The notes beneath the pieces were generated by a model. That model saw only the letters and a list, made by a program, of their open reading frames with translations. It was not told the origin of the DNA and made no database searches. From contig OU612070.1 in the NCBI GenBank assembly GCA_914767715.1, positions 13,471,501 to 13,535,500 of the forward strand: DNA of 64,000 nucleotides. The letters run 5' to 3'. Below, piece by piece: positions 1 to 12,547 of the stretch (position 1 is its first letter; each line of letters opens with the position of its first letter). Source of the DNA: Membranipora membranacea. Its lineage: Eukaryota > Bryozoa > Gymnolaemata > Cheilostomatida > Membraniporidae. Position numbers and translations under genes: made by a program.

Positions 1-21
1 ATTATACCAAGGGAGGGTATC

Positions 22-2527
22 ATGATTTTTTTTCGGCCAGATCAAAAAATAGATTTGCTTCTAACTAACCTCATAAGGAGGAGCAACTCCTGCTCATAAC
101 GAATCTGCAGACCGTTTGGCTCTGCGGCTTTTCGTTCTCCGTCAGCGTCCGTTTTAATTAGGGCCACTTTTGCTATAAAAAAACATGCCAAACGGCAGCA
201 TCGAAAAATTAAATCTCTGTTGGATTCTTATCAAACTCCGACCAGTTCAAGNNNNNNNNNNNNNNNNNNNNNNNNNNNNNNNNNNNNNNNNNNNNNNNNN
301 NNNNNNNNNNNNNNNNNNNNNNNNNNNNNNNNNNNNNNNNNNNNNNNNNNNNNNNNNNNNNNNNNNNNNNNNNNNNNNNNNNNNNNNNNNNNNNNNNNNN
401 NNNNNNNNNNNNNNNNNNNNNNNNNNNNNNNNNNNNNNNNNNNNNNNNNNNNNNNNNNNNNNNNNNNNNNNNNNNNNNNNNNNNNNNNNNNNNNNNNNNN
501 NNNNNNNNNNNNNNNNNNNNNNNNNNNNNNNNNNNNNNNNNNNNNNNNNNNNNNNNNNNNNNNNNNNNNNNNNNNNNNNNNNNNNNNNNNNNNNNNNNNN
601 NNNNNNNNNNNNNNNNNNNNNNNNNNNNNNNNNNNNNNNNNNNNNNNNNNNNNNNNNNNNNNNNNNNNNNNNNNNNNNNNNNNNNNNNNNNNNNNNNNNN
701 NNNNNNNNNNNNNNNNNNNNNNNNNNNNNNNNNNNNNNNNNNNNNNNNNNNCTCTTATTGCCCTCATTCAACACGCCGAATATTGGAATCCTCGGATTAA
801 CAGGGGGGCACAACGCTGACTTGAAAATCCAAAAATTATACCAAGGGAGGGTATCATGCTTTTTTTTCGGACAGATCAAAAAATAGATTTGCTTCTAACT
901 AACCTCATCAGGAGGAGCAACTCCTGCTCATCCCAAATCTGCAGACCGTTTGGCTCTGCAGCTTTTCGTTCTCCGTCAGCGTCCGTTTTAATTAGGGCCA
1001 CTTTTGCTATAAAAAACATGCCAAACGGCAGCATCGAAAAATTAAATCTCTGTTGGATTCTTATCAAACTTCGACCAGTTCAAGCTCTTATTGCCCTCAT
1101 TCAACACGCCGAATATTGGAATCCTCGGATTAACAGGGGGGTCACAACGCTGACTTGAAAATCCAAAAATTATACCAAGGGAGGGTATCATGCTTTTTTT
1201 TCGGCCAGATCAAAAAATAGATTTGCTTCTAACTAACCTCATAAGGAGGAGCAACTCCTGCTCATCCCGAATCTGCAGACCGTTTGGCTCTGCGGCTTTT
1301 CGTTCTCCGTCAGCGTCCGTTTTAATTAGGGCCACTTTTGCTATAAAAAAACATGCCAAACGGCAGCATCGAAAAATTAAATCTCTGTTGGATTCTTATC
1401 AAACTCCGACCAGTTCAAGCTCTTATTGCCCTTATTCAACACGCCGAATATTGGAATCCTCGGATTAACAGGGGGGTCACAACGCTGACTTGAAAATCCA
1501 AAAATTATACCAAGGGAGGGTATCATGCTTTTTTTTCAGCCAGATCAAAAAATAGATTTGCTTCTAACTAACCTCATAAGGAGGAGCAACTCCTGCTCAT
1601 AACGAATCTGCAGACCGTTTGGCTCTGCGGCTTTTCGTTCTCCGTCAGCGTCCGTTTTAATTAGGGCCACTTTTGCTATAAAAAAACATGCCAAACGGCA
1701 GCATCGAAAAATTAAATCTCTGTTGGATTCTTATCAAACTCCGACCAGTTCAAGCTCTTATTGCCCTCATTCAACACGCCGAATATTGGAATCCTCGGAT
1801 TAACAGGGGGGCACAACGCTGACTTGAAAATCCAAAAATTATACCAAGGGAGGGTATCATGCTTTTTTTTCGGACAGATCAAAAAATAGATTTGCTTCTA
1901 ACTAACCTCATAAGGAGGAGCAACTCCTGCTCATCCCGAATCTGCAGACCGTTTGGCTCTGCAGCTTTTCGTTCTCCGTCAGCGTCCGTTTTAATTAGGG
2001 CCACTTTTGCTATAAAAAACATGCCAAACGGCAGCATCGAAAAATTAAATCTCTGTTGGATTCTTATCAAACTTCGACCAGTTCAAGCTCTTATTGCCCT
2101 CATTCAACACGCCGAATATTGGAATCCTCGGATTAACAGGGGGGTCACAACGCTGACTTGAAAATCCAAAAATTATACCAAGGGAGGGTATCATGCTTTT
2201 TTTTCGGCCAGATCAAAAAATAGATTTGCTTCTAACTAACCTCATAAGGAGGAGCAACTCCTGCTCATCCCAAATCTGCAGACCGTTTGGCTCTGCGGCT
2301 TTTCGTTCTCCGTCAGCGTCCGTTTTAATTAGGGCCACTTTTGCTATAAAAAAACATGCCAAACGGCAGCATCGAAAAATTAACTCTCTGTTGGATTCTT
2401 ATCAAACTCCGACCAGTTCAAGCTCTTATTGCCCTTATTCAACACGCCGAATATTGGAATCCTCGGATTAACAGGGGGGTCACAACGCTGACTTGAAAAT
2501 CCAAAAATTATACCAAGGGAGGGTATC
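22..2527. repeat. Trimer sub-repeat, 1,003 bp (types X, Y, Z)
   Basis: Three monomer types alternate. X (22, 1525) has CATAACGAAT and a tail with GGCACAAC, and is 334 bp long. Y (856, 1859) has a head reading TCGGACAG, a 6-base A tract and AAACTTCGACC. Z (1190, 2193) has CCCTTATTC in place of CCCTCATTC. The Y-to-Y spacing is 1,003 bp. The same Y-Z-X-Y-Z run recurs at 5850-7521 and 12548-14219, again with Y units 1,003 bp apart, so the trimer duplicated before the larger repeat around it did. The gap at 252-751 sits inside the first X unit. Confidence 0.85.
252..751. other. Assembly gap, 500 N
   Basis: This is exactly 500 unknown bases, a round placeholder size. The left flank ends in CAGTTCAAG and the right flank begins CTCTTATTG, which are adjacent in every intact monomer. 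Removing the N run leaves a 334-bp monomer of the type that has CATAACGAAT near the middle and a tail with GGCACAAC, the same length and type as the units at 1525, 6519 and 13217. The true missing sequence is therefore either nothing or a whole number of monomers, and 500 is not a multiple of 335. Reading frames that cross the gap are meaningless. Confidence 0.98.
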
Positions 2528-5208
2528 ATGCTTTTTTTTCGGCCAGATCAAAAAATAGATTTGCTTCTTACTAATCTCATAAGGAGGAGCAACTCCTGCT
2601 CATCCCGAATCTGCAGACCGTTTGACTCTGCGGCTTTTCGTTCTCCGTCAGCGTCCGTTTTAATTAGGGCCACTTTTGCTATAAAAAAAACATGCCAAAC
2701 GGCAGCATCGAAAAATTAAATCTCTGTTGGATTCTTATCAAACTCCGACCAGTTCAAGCTCTTATTGCCCTCATTCAACACGCCGAATATTGGAATCCTC
2801 GGATTAACAGGGGGGTCACAACGCTGACTTGAAAATCCAAAAATTATACCAAAGGAGGGTATCATGCTTTTTTTCGGCCAGATCAAAAAATAGATTTTCC
2901 TCTAACTAACCTCATAAGGAGGAGCAACTCCTGCTCATCCCGAATCTGCAGACCGTTTGGCTCTGCGGCTTTTCGTTCTCCGTCAGCGTCCGTTTTAATT
3001 AGGGCCACTTTTGCTATAAATAAACATGCCAAACGGCAGCATCGAAAAATTAAATCTCTGTTGGATTCTTATCAAACTCCGACCAGTTCAAGCTCTTATT
3101 GCCCTCATTCAACACGCCGAATATTGGAATCCTCGGATTAACAGGGGGGTCACAACGCTGACTTGAAAATCCAAAAATTATACCAAGGGAGGGTATCATG
3201 CTTTTTTTTCGGCCAGATCAAAAAATAGATTTGCTTCTAACTAACCTCATAAGGAGGAGCAACTCCTGCTCATCCCGAATCTGCAGACCGTTTGGCTCTG
3301 CGGCTTTTCGTTCTCCGTCAGCGTCCATTTTAATTAGGGCCACTTTTGCGATAAAAAAACATGCCAAACGGCAGCATCGAAAAATTAAATCTCTGTTGGA
3401 TTTTTATCAAACTCCGACCAGTTCAAGCTCTTATTGCCCTCATTCAACACGCCGAATATTGGAATCCTCGGATTAACAGGGGGGTCACAACGCTGACTTG
3501 AAAATCCAAAAATTATACCAAGGGAGGGTATCATGCTTTTTTTTCGGCCATATCAAAAAATAGATTTGCTTCTAACTAACCTCATAAGGAGGAGCAACTC
3601 CTGCTCATCCCGAATCTGCAGACCGTTTGGCTCTGCGGCTTTTCGTTCTCCGTCAGCGTTCGTTTTAATTAGGGCCACTTTTGCCATAAAAAAACATGCC
3701 AAACGGCAGCATCGAAAAATTAAATCTCTGTTAAATTCTTATCAAACTCCGACCAGTTCAAGCTCTTATTGCCCTCATTCAACACGCCGAATATTGGAAT
3801 CCTCGGATTAACAGGGGGGTCACAACGCTGACTTGAAAATCCAAAAATTATACCAAGGGAGGGTATCATGCTTTTTTTTCGGCCAGATCAAAAAATAGAT
3901 TTGCTTCTAACTAAACTCATAAGGAGGAGCAACTCCTGCTCATCCCGAATCTGCAGACCGTTTGGCTCTGCGGCTTTTCGTTTTCCGTCAGCGTCCGTTT
4001 TAATTTGGGCCACTTTTGCTATAAAAAAACATGCCAAACGGCAGCATCGAAAAATTAAATCTCTGTTGGATTCTTATCAAACTCCGACCAGTTCAAGCTC
4101 TTATTGCCCTCATTCAACACGCCGAATATTGGAATCCTCGGATTAACAGGGGGGTCACAACGCTGACTTGAAAATCCAAAAATTATACCAAGGGAGGGTA
4201 TCATGCTTTTTTTTCGGCCAGATCAAAAAATAGATTTGCTTCTAACTAACCTCATAAGGAGGAGCAACTCCTGCTCATCCCGAATCTGCAGACCGTTTGG
4301 CTCTGCGGCTTTTCGTTCTCCGTCAGCGTCCGTTTTAATTAGGGCCACTTTTGCTATAAAAAAACATGCCAAACGGCAGCATCGAAAAATTAAATCTCTG
4401 TTGGATTCTTATCAAACTCCGACCAGTTCAAGCTCTTATTGCCCTCATTCAACACGCCGAATATTGGAATCCTCGAATTAACAGGGGGGTCACAACGCTG
4501 ACTTGAAAATCTAAAAATTATACCAAAGGAGGGTATCATGCTTTTTTTTCGGCCAGATCAAAAAATAGATTTGCTTCTAACTAACCTCATAAGGAGGAGC
4601 AACTCCTGCTCATCCCGAATCTGCAGACCGTTTGGCTCTGCGGCTTTTCGTTCTCCGTCAGCGTCCGTTTTAATTAGGGCCACTTTTGCTATAAAAAAAC
4701 ATGCCAAACGGCAGCATCGAAAAATTAAATCTCTGTTGGATTCTTATCAAACTCCGACCAGTTCAAGCTCTTATTGCCCTCATTCAACACGCCGAATATT
4801 GGACTCCTCGGATTAACAGCGGGGGTCACAACGCTGACTTGAAAATCCAAAAATTATACCAAGGGAGGGTATCATGCTTTTTTTTCGGCCAGATCAAAAA
4901 ATAGATTTGCTTCTAACTAACCTCATAAGGAGGAGCAACTCCTGCTCATCCCGAATCTGCAGACCGTTTGGCTCTGCGGCTTTTCGTTCTCCGTCAGCGT
5001 CCGTTTTAATTAGGGCCACTTTTGCTATAAATAAACATGCCAAACGGCAGCATCGAAAAATTAAATCTCTGTTGGATTCTTATCAAACTCCGACCAGTTC
5101 AAGCTCTTATTGCCCTCATTCAACACGCCGAATATTGGAATCCTCGGATTAACAGGGGGGTCACAACGCTGACTTGAAAATCCAAAAATTATACCAAGGG
5201 AGGGTATC

Positions 5209-5515
5209 ATGCTTTTTTTTCGGCCAGATCAAAAAATAGATTTGCTTCTAACCAACCTCATAAGGAGGAGCAACTCCTGCTCATCTCGAATCTGCAGACC
5301 GTGTGGCTCTGCGGCTTTTCGTTCTCCGTCAGCGTCCGTTTTAATTAGGGCCACTTTTGCTATAAAAAAACATGCCGTTTGGCATCTTATCAAACTCCGA
5401 CCAGTTCAAGCTCTTATTGCCCTCATTCAACACGCCGAATATTGGAATCCTCGAATTAACAGGGGGGTCACAACGCTGACTTGAAAATCTAAAAATTATA
5501 CCAAGGGAGGGTATC
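5209..5515. repeat. Short 307-bp monomer with internal fold-back rearrangement
   Basis: After ACATGCC the normal 38 bases, from AAACGGCAG through GGATTC, are missing. In their place stand ten bases, GTTTGGCATC (about 5377-5386), before TTATCAAACTCC resumes. GTTTGGCAT is the exact reverse complement of the ATGCCAAAC found at this place in normal units, so the result is a small hairpin, ATGCC-GTTT-GGCAT. The net change is minus 28 bp. Counterpart units in other HOR copies (11879, 16901, 22597) share its other private variants (AACCAACCTC, CATCTCGAAT, CTCGAATTAAC) but are full length, so the event is unique to this copy. Confidence 0.9.
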
Positions 5516-5849
5516 ATGCTTTTTTTTCGGCCAGATCAAAAAATAGATTTGCTTCTAACTAACCTCATAAGGAGGAGCAACTCCTGCTCATCCCGAATCT
5601 GCAGACCGTTTGGCTCTGCGGCTTTTCGTTCTCCGTCAGCGTCCGTTTTAATTAGGGCCACTTTTGCTATAAATAAACATGCCAAACGGCAGCATCGAAA
5701 AATTAAATCTCTGTTGGATTCTTATCAAACTCCGACCAGTTCAAGCTCTTATTGCCCTCATTCAACACGCCGAATATTGGAATCCTCGGATTAACAGGGG
5801 GGCACAACGCTGACTTGAAAATCCAAAAATTATACCAAGGGAGGGTATC
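5516..5849. repeat. Hybrid monomer at the boundary of HOR copies 1 and 2
   Basis: The front half carries the interrupted A tract ATAAATAAAC (T at about 5674) of unit 4874. The tail carries the missing T of type X (GGGGGGCACAAC, about 5802), and the unit is followed by a type Y unit as X normally is. The exchange point lies between these markers. Unit 12214 has the same composition at the next HOR boundary. This looks like the junction that created the 15-monomer tandem duplication. Confidence 0.75.
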
Positions 5850-8191
5850 ATGCTTTTTTTTCGGACAGATCAAAAAATAGATTTGCTTCTAACTAACCTC
5901 ATAAGGAGGAGCAACTCCTGCTCATCCCGAATCTGCAGACCGTTTGGCTCTGCAGCTTTTCGTTCTCCGTCAGCGTCCGTTTTAATTAGGGCCACTTTTG
6001 CTATAAAAAACATGCCAAACGGCAGCATCGAAAAATTAAATCTCTGTTGGATTCTTATCAAACTTCGACCAGTTCAAGCTCTTATTGCCCTCATTCAACA
6101 CGCCGAATATTGGAATCCTCGGATTAACAGGGGGGTCACAACGCTGACTTGAAAAACCAAAAATTATACCAAGGGAGGGTATCATGCTTTTTTTTCGGCC
6201 AGATCAAAAAATAGATTTGCTTCTAACTAACCTCATAAGGAGGAGCAACTCCTGCTCATCCCGAATCTGCAGACCGTTTGGCTCTGCGGCTTTTCGTTCT
6301 CCGTCAGCGTCCGTTTTAATTAGGGCCACTTTTGCTATAAAAAAACATGCCAAACGGCAGCATCGAAAAATTAAATCTCTGTTGGATTCTTATCAAACTC
6401 CGACCAGTTCAAGCTCTTATTGCCCTTATTCAACACGCCGAATATTGGAATCCTCGGATTAACAGGGGGGTCACAACGCTGACTTGAAAATCCAAAAATT
6501 ATACCAAGGGAGGGTATCATGCTTTTTTTTCAGCCAGATCAAAAAATAGATTTGCTTCTAACTAACCTCATAAGGAGGAGCAACTCCTGCTCATAACGAA
6601 TCTGCAGACCGTTTGGCTCTGCGGCTTTTCGTTCTCCGTCAGCGTCCGTTTTAATTAGGGCCACTTTTGCTATAAAAAAACATGCCAAACGGCAGCATCG
6701 AAAAATTAAATCTCTGTTGGATTCTTATCAAACTCCGACCAGTTCAAGCTCTTATTGCCCTCATTCAACACGCCGAATATTGGAATCCTCGGATTAACAG
6801 GGGGGCACAACGCTGACTTGAAAATCCAAAAATTATACCAAGGGAGGGTATCATGCTTTTTTTTCGGACAGATCAAAAAATAGATTTGCTTCTAACTAAC
6901 CTCATAAGGAGGAGCAACTCCTGCTCATCCCGAATCTGCAGACCGTTTGGCTCTGCAGCTTTTCGTTCTCCGTCAGCGTCCGTTTTAATTAGGGCCACTT
7001 TTGCTATAAAAAACATGCCAAACGGCAGCATCGAAAAATTAAATCTCTGTTGGATTCTTATCAAACTTCGACCAGTTCAAGCTCTTATTGCCCTCATTCA
7101 ACACGCCGAATATTGGAATCCTCGGATTAACAGGGGGGTCACAACGCTGACTTGAAAATCCAAAAATTATACCAAGGGAGGGTATCATGCTTTTTTTTCG
7201 GCCAGATCAAAAAATAGATTTGCTTCTAACTAACCTCATAAGGAGGAGCAACTCCTGCTCATCCCAAATCTGCAGACCGTTTGGCTCTGCGGCTTTTCGT
7301 TCTCCGTCAGCGTCCGTTTTAATTAGGGCCACTTTTGCTATAAAAAAACATGCCAAACGGCAGCATCGAAAAATTAACTCTCTGTTGGATTCTTATCAAA
7401 CTCCGACCAGTTCAAGCTCTTATTGCCCTTATTCAACACGCCGAATATTGGAATCCTCGGATTAACAGGGGGGTCACAACGCTGACTTGAAAATCCAAAA
7501 ATTATACCAAGGGAGGGTATCATGCTTTTTTTTCGGCCAGATCAAAAAATAGATTTGCTTCTTACTAATCTCATAAGGAGGAGCAACTCCTGCTCATCCC
7601 GAATCTGCAGACCGTTTGGCTCTGCGGCTTTTCGTTCTCCGTCAGCGTCCGTTTTATTTAGGGCCACTTTTGCTATAAAAAAAACATGCCAAACGGCAGC
7701 ATCGAAAAATTAAATCTCTGTTGGATTCTTATCAAACTCCGACCAGTTCAAGCTCTTATTGCCCTCATTCAACACGCCGAATATTGGAATCCTCGGATTA
7801 ACAGGGGGGTCACAACGCTGACTTGAAAATCCAAAAATTATACCAAAGGAGGGTATCATGCTTTTGTTCGGCCAGATCAAAAAATAGATTTTCTTCTAAC
7901 TAACCTCATAAGGAGGAGCAACTCCTGCTCATCCCGAATCTGCAGACCGTTTGGCTCTGCGGCTTTTCGTTCTCCGTCAGCGTCCGTTTTAATTAGGGCC
8001 ACTTTTGCTATAAATAAACATGCCAAACGGCAGCATCGAAAAATTAAATCTCTGTTGGATTCTTATCAAACTCCGACCAGTTCAAGCTCTTATTGCCCTC
8101 ATTCAACACGCCGAATATTGGAATCCTCGGATTAACAGGGGGGTCACAACGCTGACTTGAAAATCCAAAAATTATACCAAGGGAGGGTATC

Positions 8192-11100
8192 ATGCTTTTT
8201 TTTCGGCCAGATCAAAAAATAGATTTGCTTCTAACTAACCTCATAAGGAGGAGCAACTCCTGCTCATCCCGAATCTGCAGACCGTTTGGCTCTGCGGCTT
8301 TTCGTTCTCCGTCAGCGTCCGTTTTAATTAGGGCCACTTTTGCGATAAAAAAACATGCCAAACGGCAGCATCGAAAAATTAAATCTCTGTTGGATTTTTA
8401 TCAAACTCCGACCAGTTCAAGCTCTTATTGCCCTCATTCAACACGCCGAATATTGGAATCCTCGGATTAACAGGGGGGTCACAACGCTGACTTGAAAATC
8501 CAAAAATTATACCAAGGGAGGGTATCATGCTTTTTTTTCGGCCATATCAAAAAATAGATTTGCTTCTAACTAACCTCATAAGGAGGAGCAACTCCTGCTC
8601 ATCCCGAATCTGCAGACCGTTTGGCTCTGCGGCTTTTCGTTCTCCGTCAGCGTTCGTTTTAATTAGGGCCACTTTTGCCATAAAAAAACATGCCAAACGG
8701 CAGCATCGAAAAATTAAATCTCTGTTAAATTCTTATCAAACTCCGACCAGTTCAAGCTCTTATTGCCCTCATTCAACACGCCGAATATTGGAATCCTCGG
8801 ATTAACAGGGGGGTCACAACGCTGACTTGAAAATCCAAAAATTATACCAAGGGAGGGTATCATGCTTTTTTTTCGGCCAGATCAAAAAATAGATTTGCTT
8901 CTAACTAACCTCATAAGGAGGAGCAACTCCTGCTCATCCCGAATCTGCAGACCGTTTGGCTCTGCGGCTTTTCGTTTTCCGTCAGCGTCCGTTTTAATTT
9001 GGGCCACTTTTGCTATAAAAAAACATGCCAAACGGCAGCATCGAAAAATTAAATCTCTGTTGGATTCTTATCAAACTCCGACCAGTTCAAGCTCTTATTG
9101 CCCTCATTCAACACGCCGAATATTGGAATCCTCGGATTAACAGGGGGGTCACAACGCTGACTTGAAAATCCAAAAATTATACCAAGGGAGGGTATCATGC
9201 TTTTTTTTCGGCCAGATCAAAAAATAGATTTGCTTCTAACTAACCTCATAAGGAGGAGCAACTCCTGCTCATCTCGAATCTGCAGACCGTTTGGCTCTGC
9301 GGCTTTTCGTTCTCCGTCAGCGTCCGTTTTAATTAGGGCCACTTTTGCTATAAAAAAACATGCCAAACGGCAGCATCGAAAAATTAAATCTCTGTTGGAT
9401 TCTTATCAAACTCCGACCAGTTCAAGCTCTTATTGCCCTCATTCAACACGCCGAATATTGGAATCCTCGAATTAACAGGGGGGTCACAACGCTGACTTAA
9501 AAATCTAAAAATTATACCAAAGGAGGGTATCATGCTTTTTTTTCGGCCAGATCAAAAAATAGATTTGCTTCTAACTAACCTCATAAGGAGGAGCAACTCC
9601 TGCTCATCCCGAATCTGCAGACCGTTTGGCTCTGCGGCTTTTCGTTCTCCGTCAGCGTCCGTTTTAATTAGGGCCACTTTTGCTATAAAAAAACATGCCA
9701 AACGGCAGCATCGAAAAATTAAATCTCTGTTGGATTCTTATCAAACTCCGACCAGTTCAAGCTCTTATTGCCCTCATTCAACACGCCGAATATTGGAATC
9801 CTCGGATTAACAGCGGGGGTCACAACGCTGACTTGAAAATCCAAAAATTATACCAAGGGAGGGTATCATGCTTTTTTTTCGGCCAGATCAAAAAATAGAT
9901 TTGCTTCTAACTAACCTCATAAGGAGGAGCAACTCCTGCTCATCCCGAATCTGCAGACCGTTTGGCTCTGCGGCTTTTCGTTCTCCGTCAGCGTCCGTTT
10001 TAATTAGGGCCACTTTTGCTATAAATAAACATGCCAAACGGCAGCATCGAAAAATTAAATCTCTGTTGGATTTTTATCAAACTCCGACCAGTTCAAGCTC
10101 TTATTGCCCTCATTCAACACGCCGAATATTGGAATCCTCGGATTAACAGGGGGGTCACAACGCTGACTTGAAAATCCAAAAATTATACCAAGGGAGGGTA
10201 TCATGCTTTTTTTTCGGCCATATCAAAAAATAGATTTGCTTCTAACTAACCTCATAAGGAGGAGCAACTCCTGCTCATCCCGAATCTGCAGACCGTTTGG
10301 CTCTGCGGCTTTTCGTTCTCCGTCAGCGTTCGTTTTAATTAGGGCCACTTTTGCCATAAAAAAACATGCCAAACGGCAGCATCGAAAAATTAAATCTCTG
10401 TTAAATTCTTATCAAACTCCGACCAGTTCAAGCTCTTATTGCCCTCATTCAACACGCCGAATATTGGAATCCTCGGATTAACAGGGGGGTCACAACGCTG
10501 ACTTGAAAATCCAAAAATTATACCAAGGGAGGGTATCATGCTTTTTTTTCGGCCAGATCAAAAAATAGATTTGCTTCTAACTAACCTCATAAGGAGGAGC
10601 AACTCCTGCTCATCCCGAATCTGCAGACCGTTTGGCTCTGCGGCTTTTCGTTTTCCGTCAGCGTCCGTTTTAATTTGGGCCACTTTTGCTATAAAAAAAC
10701 ATGCCAAACGGCAGCATCGAAAAATTAAATCTCTGTTGGATTCTTATCAAACTCCGACCAGTTCAAGCTCTTATTGCCCTCATTCAACACGCCGAATATT
10801 GGAATCCTCGGATTAACAGGGGGGTCACAACGCTGACTTGAAAATCCAAAAATTATACCAAGGGAGGGTATCATGCTTTTTTTTCGGCCAGATCAAAAAA
10901 TAGATTTGCTTCTAACTAACCTCATAAGGAGGAGCAACTCCTGCTCATCCCGAATCTGCAGACCGTTTGGCTCTGCGGCTTTTCGTTCTCCGTCAGCGTC
11001 CGTTTTAATTAGGGCCACTTTTGCTATAAAAAAACATGCCAAACGGCAGCATCGAAAAATTAAATCTCTGTTGGATTCTTATCAAACTCCGACCAGTTCA

Positions 11101-11543
11101 AGCTCTTATTGCCCTCATTCAACACGCCGAATATTGGAATCCTCGAATTAACAGGGGGGTCACAACGCTGACTTGAAAATCTAAAAATTATACCAAAGGA
11201 GGGTATCATGCTTTTTTTTCGGCCAGATCAAAAAATAGATTTGCTTCTAACTAACCTCATAAGGAGGAGCAACTCCTGCTCATCCCGAATCTGCAGACCG
11301 TTTGGCTCTGCGGCTTTTCGTTCTCCGTCAGCGTCCGTTTTAATTAGGGCCACTTTTGCTATAAAAAAACATGCCAAACGGCAGCATCGAAAAATTAAAT
11401 CTCTGTTGGATTCTTATCAAACTCCGACCAGTTCAAGCTCTTATTGCCCTCATTCAACACGCCGAATATTGGAATCCTCGGATTAACAGCGGGGGTCACA
11501 ACGCTGACTTGAAAATCCAAAAATTATACCAAGGGAGGGTATC
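8192..11543. repeat. Nested 5-monomer tandem duplication (2 x 1,676 bp)
   Basis: The first copy is 8192-9867 and the second 9868-11543. GGCCATATC and GTTAAATTC recur in units 8527 and 10203, TAATTTGGGCC in 8862 and 10538, CTCGAATTAAC in 9197 and 10873, and the extra C in the G tract at 9814 and 11490, all 1,676 bp apart. The first unit of the second copy (9868) is a hybrid, as expected if the duplication arose by unequal exchange inside a monomer. The extra pentamer is absent from HOR copies 1 and 3. Confidence 0.88.
9868..10202. repeat. Hybrid monomer starting the second pentamer copy
   Basis: The front half matches unit 4874 (ATAAATAAAC, interrupting T at 10026). The back half matches unit 8192 (TTGGATTTTTATC, changed base at 10073). 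Unit 8192 has an uninterrupted A tract and unit 4874 has GGATTCTTATC, so neither alone explains it. Exchange occurred within the roughly 46 bases between the two markers. Confidence 0.85.
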
Positions 11544-12547
11544 ATGCTTTTTTTTCGGCCAGATCAAAAAATAGATTTGCTTCTAACTAACCTCATAAGG
11601 AGGAGCAACTCCTGCTCATCCCGAATCTGCAGACCGTTTGGCTCTGCGGCTTTTCGTTCTCCGTCAGCGTCCGTTTTAATTAGGGCCACTTTTGCTATAA
11701 ATAAACATGCCAAACGGCAGCATCGAAAAATTAAATCTCTGTTGGATTCTTATCAAACTCCGACCAGTTCAAGCTCTTATTGCCCTCATTCAACACGCCG
11801 AATATTGGAATCCTCGGATTAACAGGGGGGTCACAACGCTGACTTGAAAATCCAAAAATTATACCAAGGGAGGGTATCATGCTTTTTTTTCGGCCAGATC
11901 AAAAAATAGATTTGCTTCTAACCAACCTCATAAGGAGGAGCAACTCCTGCTCATCTCGAATCTGCAGACCGTTTGGCTCTGCGGCTTTTCGTTCTCCGTC
12001 AGCGTCCGTTTTAATTAGGGCCACTTTTGCTATAAAAAAACATGCCAAACGGCAGCATCGAAAAATTAAATCTCTGTTGGATTCTTATCAAACTCCGACC
12101 AGTTCAAGCTCTTATTGCCCTCATTCAACACGCCGAATATTGGAATCCTCGAATTAACAGGGGGGTCACAACGCTGACTTGAAAATCTAAAAATTATACC
12201 AAGGGAGGGTATCATGCTTTTTTTTCGGCCAGATCAAAAAATAGATTTGCTTCTAACTAACCTCATAAGGAGGAGCAACTCCTGCTCATCCCGAATCTGC
12301 AGACCGTTTGGCTCTGCGGCTTTTCGTTCTCCGTCAGCGTCCGTTTTAATTAGGGCCACTTTTGCTATAAATAAACATGCCAAACGGCAGCATCGAAAAA
12401 TTAAATCTCTGTTGGATTCTTATCAAACTCCGACCAGTTCAAGCTCTTATTGCCCTCATTCAACACGCCGAATATTGGAATCCTCGTATTAACAGGGGGG
12501 CACAACGCTGACTTGAAAATCCAAAAATTATACCAAGGGAGGGTATC

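Larger units (their letters stand above)
856..5849. repeat. 15-monomer HOR, copy 1 (4,994 bp)
   Basis: Unit starts are 856, 1190, 1525, 1859, 2193, 2528, 2864, 3198, 3533, 3868, 4203, 4538, 4874, 5209 and 5516. Each of the units I compared has its counterpart 4,994 bp downstream up to 4874/9868. Shared diagnostic variants include the Y/Z/X trimer, the 8-A tract and CTTACTAATC of unit 2528 (7522), GGCCATATC of unit 3533 (8527), TAATTTGGGCC of unit 3868 (8862), and the extra C in the G tract at 4820 (9814). Copy 1 is unusual in carrying the 307-bp unit at 5209, which no other copy has. Confidence 0.88.
5850..12547. repeat. 15-monomer HOR, copy 2, expanded to 20 monomers (6,698 bp)
   Basis: This copy repeats the order of copy 1 but contains one extra run of five monomers (1,676 bp) and has a full-length unit where copy 1 has the short one. 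The arithmetic closes exactly: 4,994 + 1,676 + 28 = 6,698. Unit starts are 5850, 6184, 6519, 6853, 7187, 7522, 7858, 8192, 8527, 8862, 9197, 9532, 9868, 10203, 10538, 10873, 11208, 11544, 11879 and 12214. Units from 12548 onward match those from 5850 onward at a constant 6,698-bp offset. Confidence 0.88.

Noticed and set aside
185-886. Apparent frames of 178-233 codons across 185-886.
   Set aside because: They are open only because the 500 N are read as unknown codons.
1879-2070. Minus-strand frames of 63 codons (type Y and other 6-A-tract units) and 105 codons (50898-51215, 60270-60587).
   Set aside because: They appear only where the A-tract length or a single base change removes a stop, and they are absent from most units. 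There is no start context, domain or conservation independent of the repeat.
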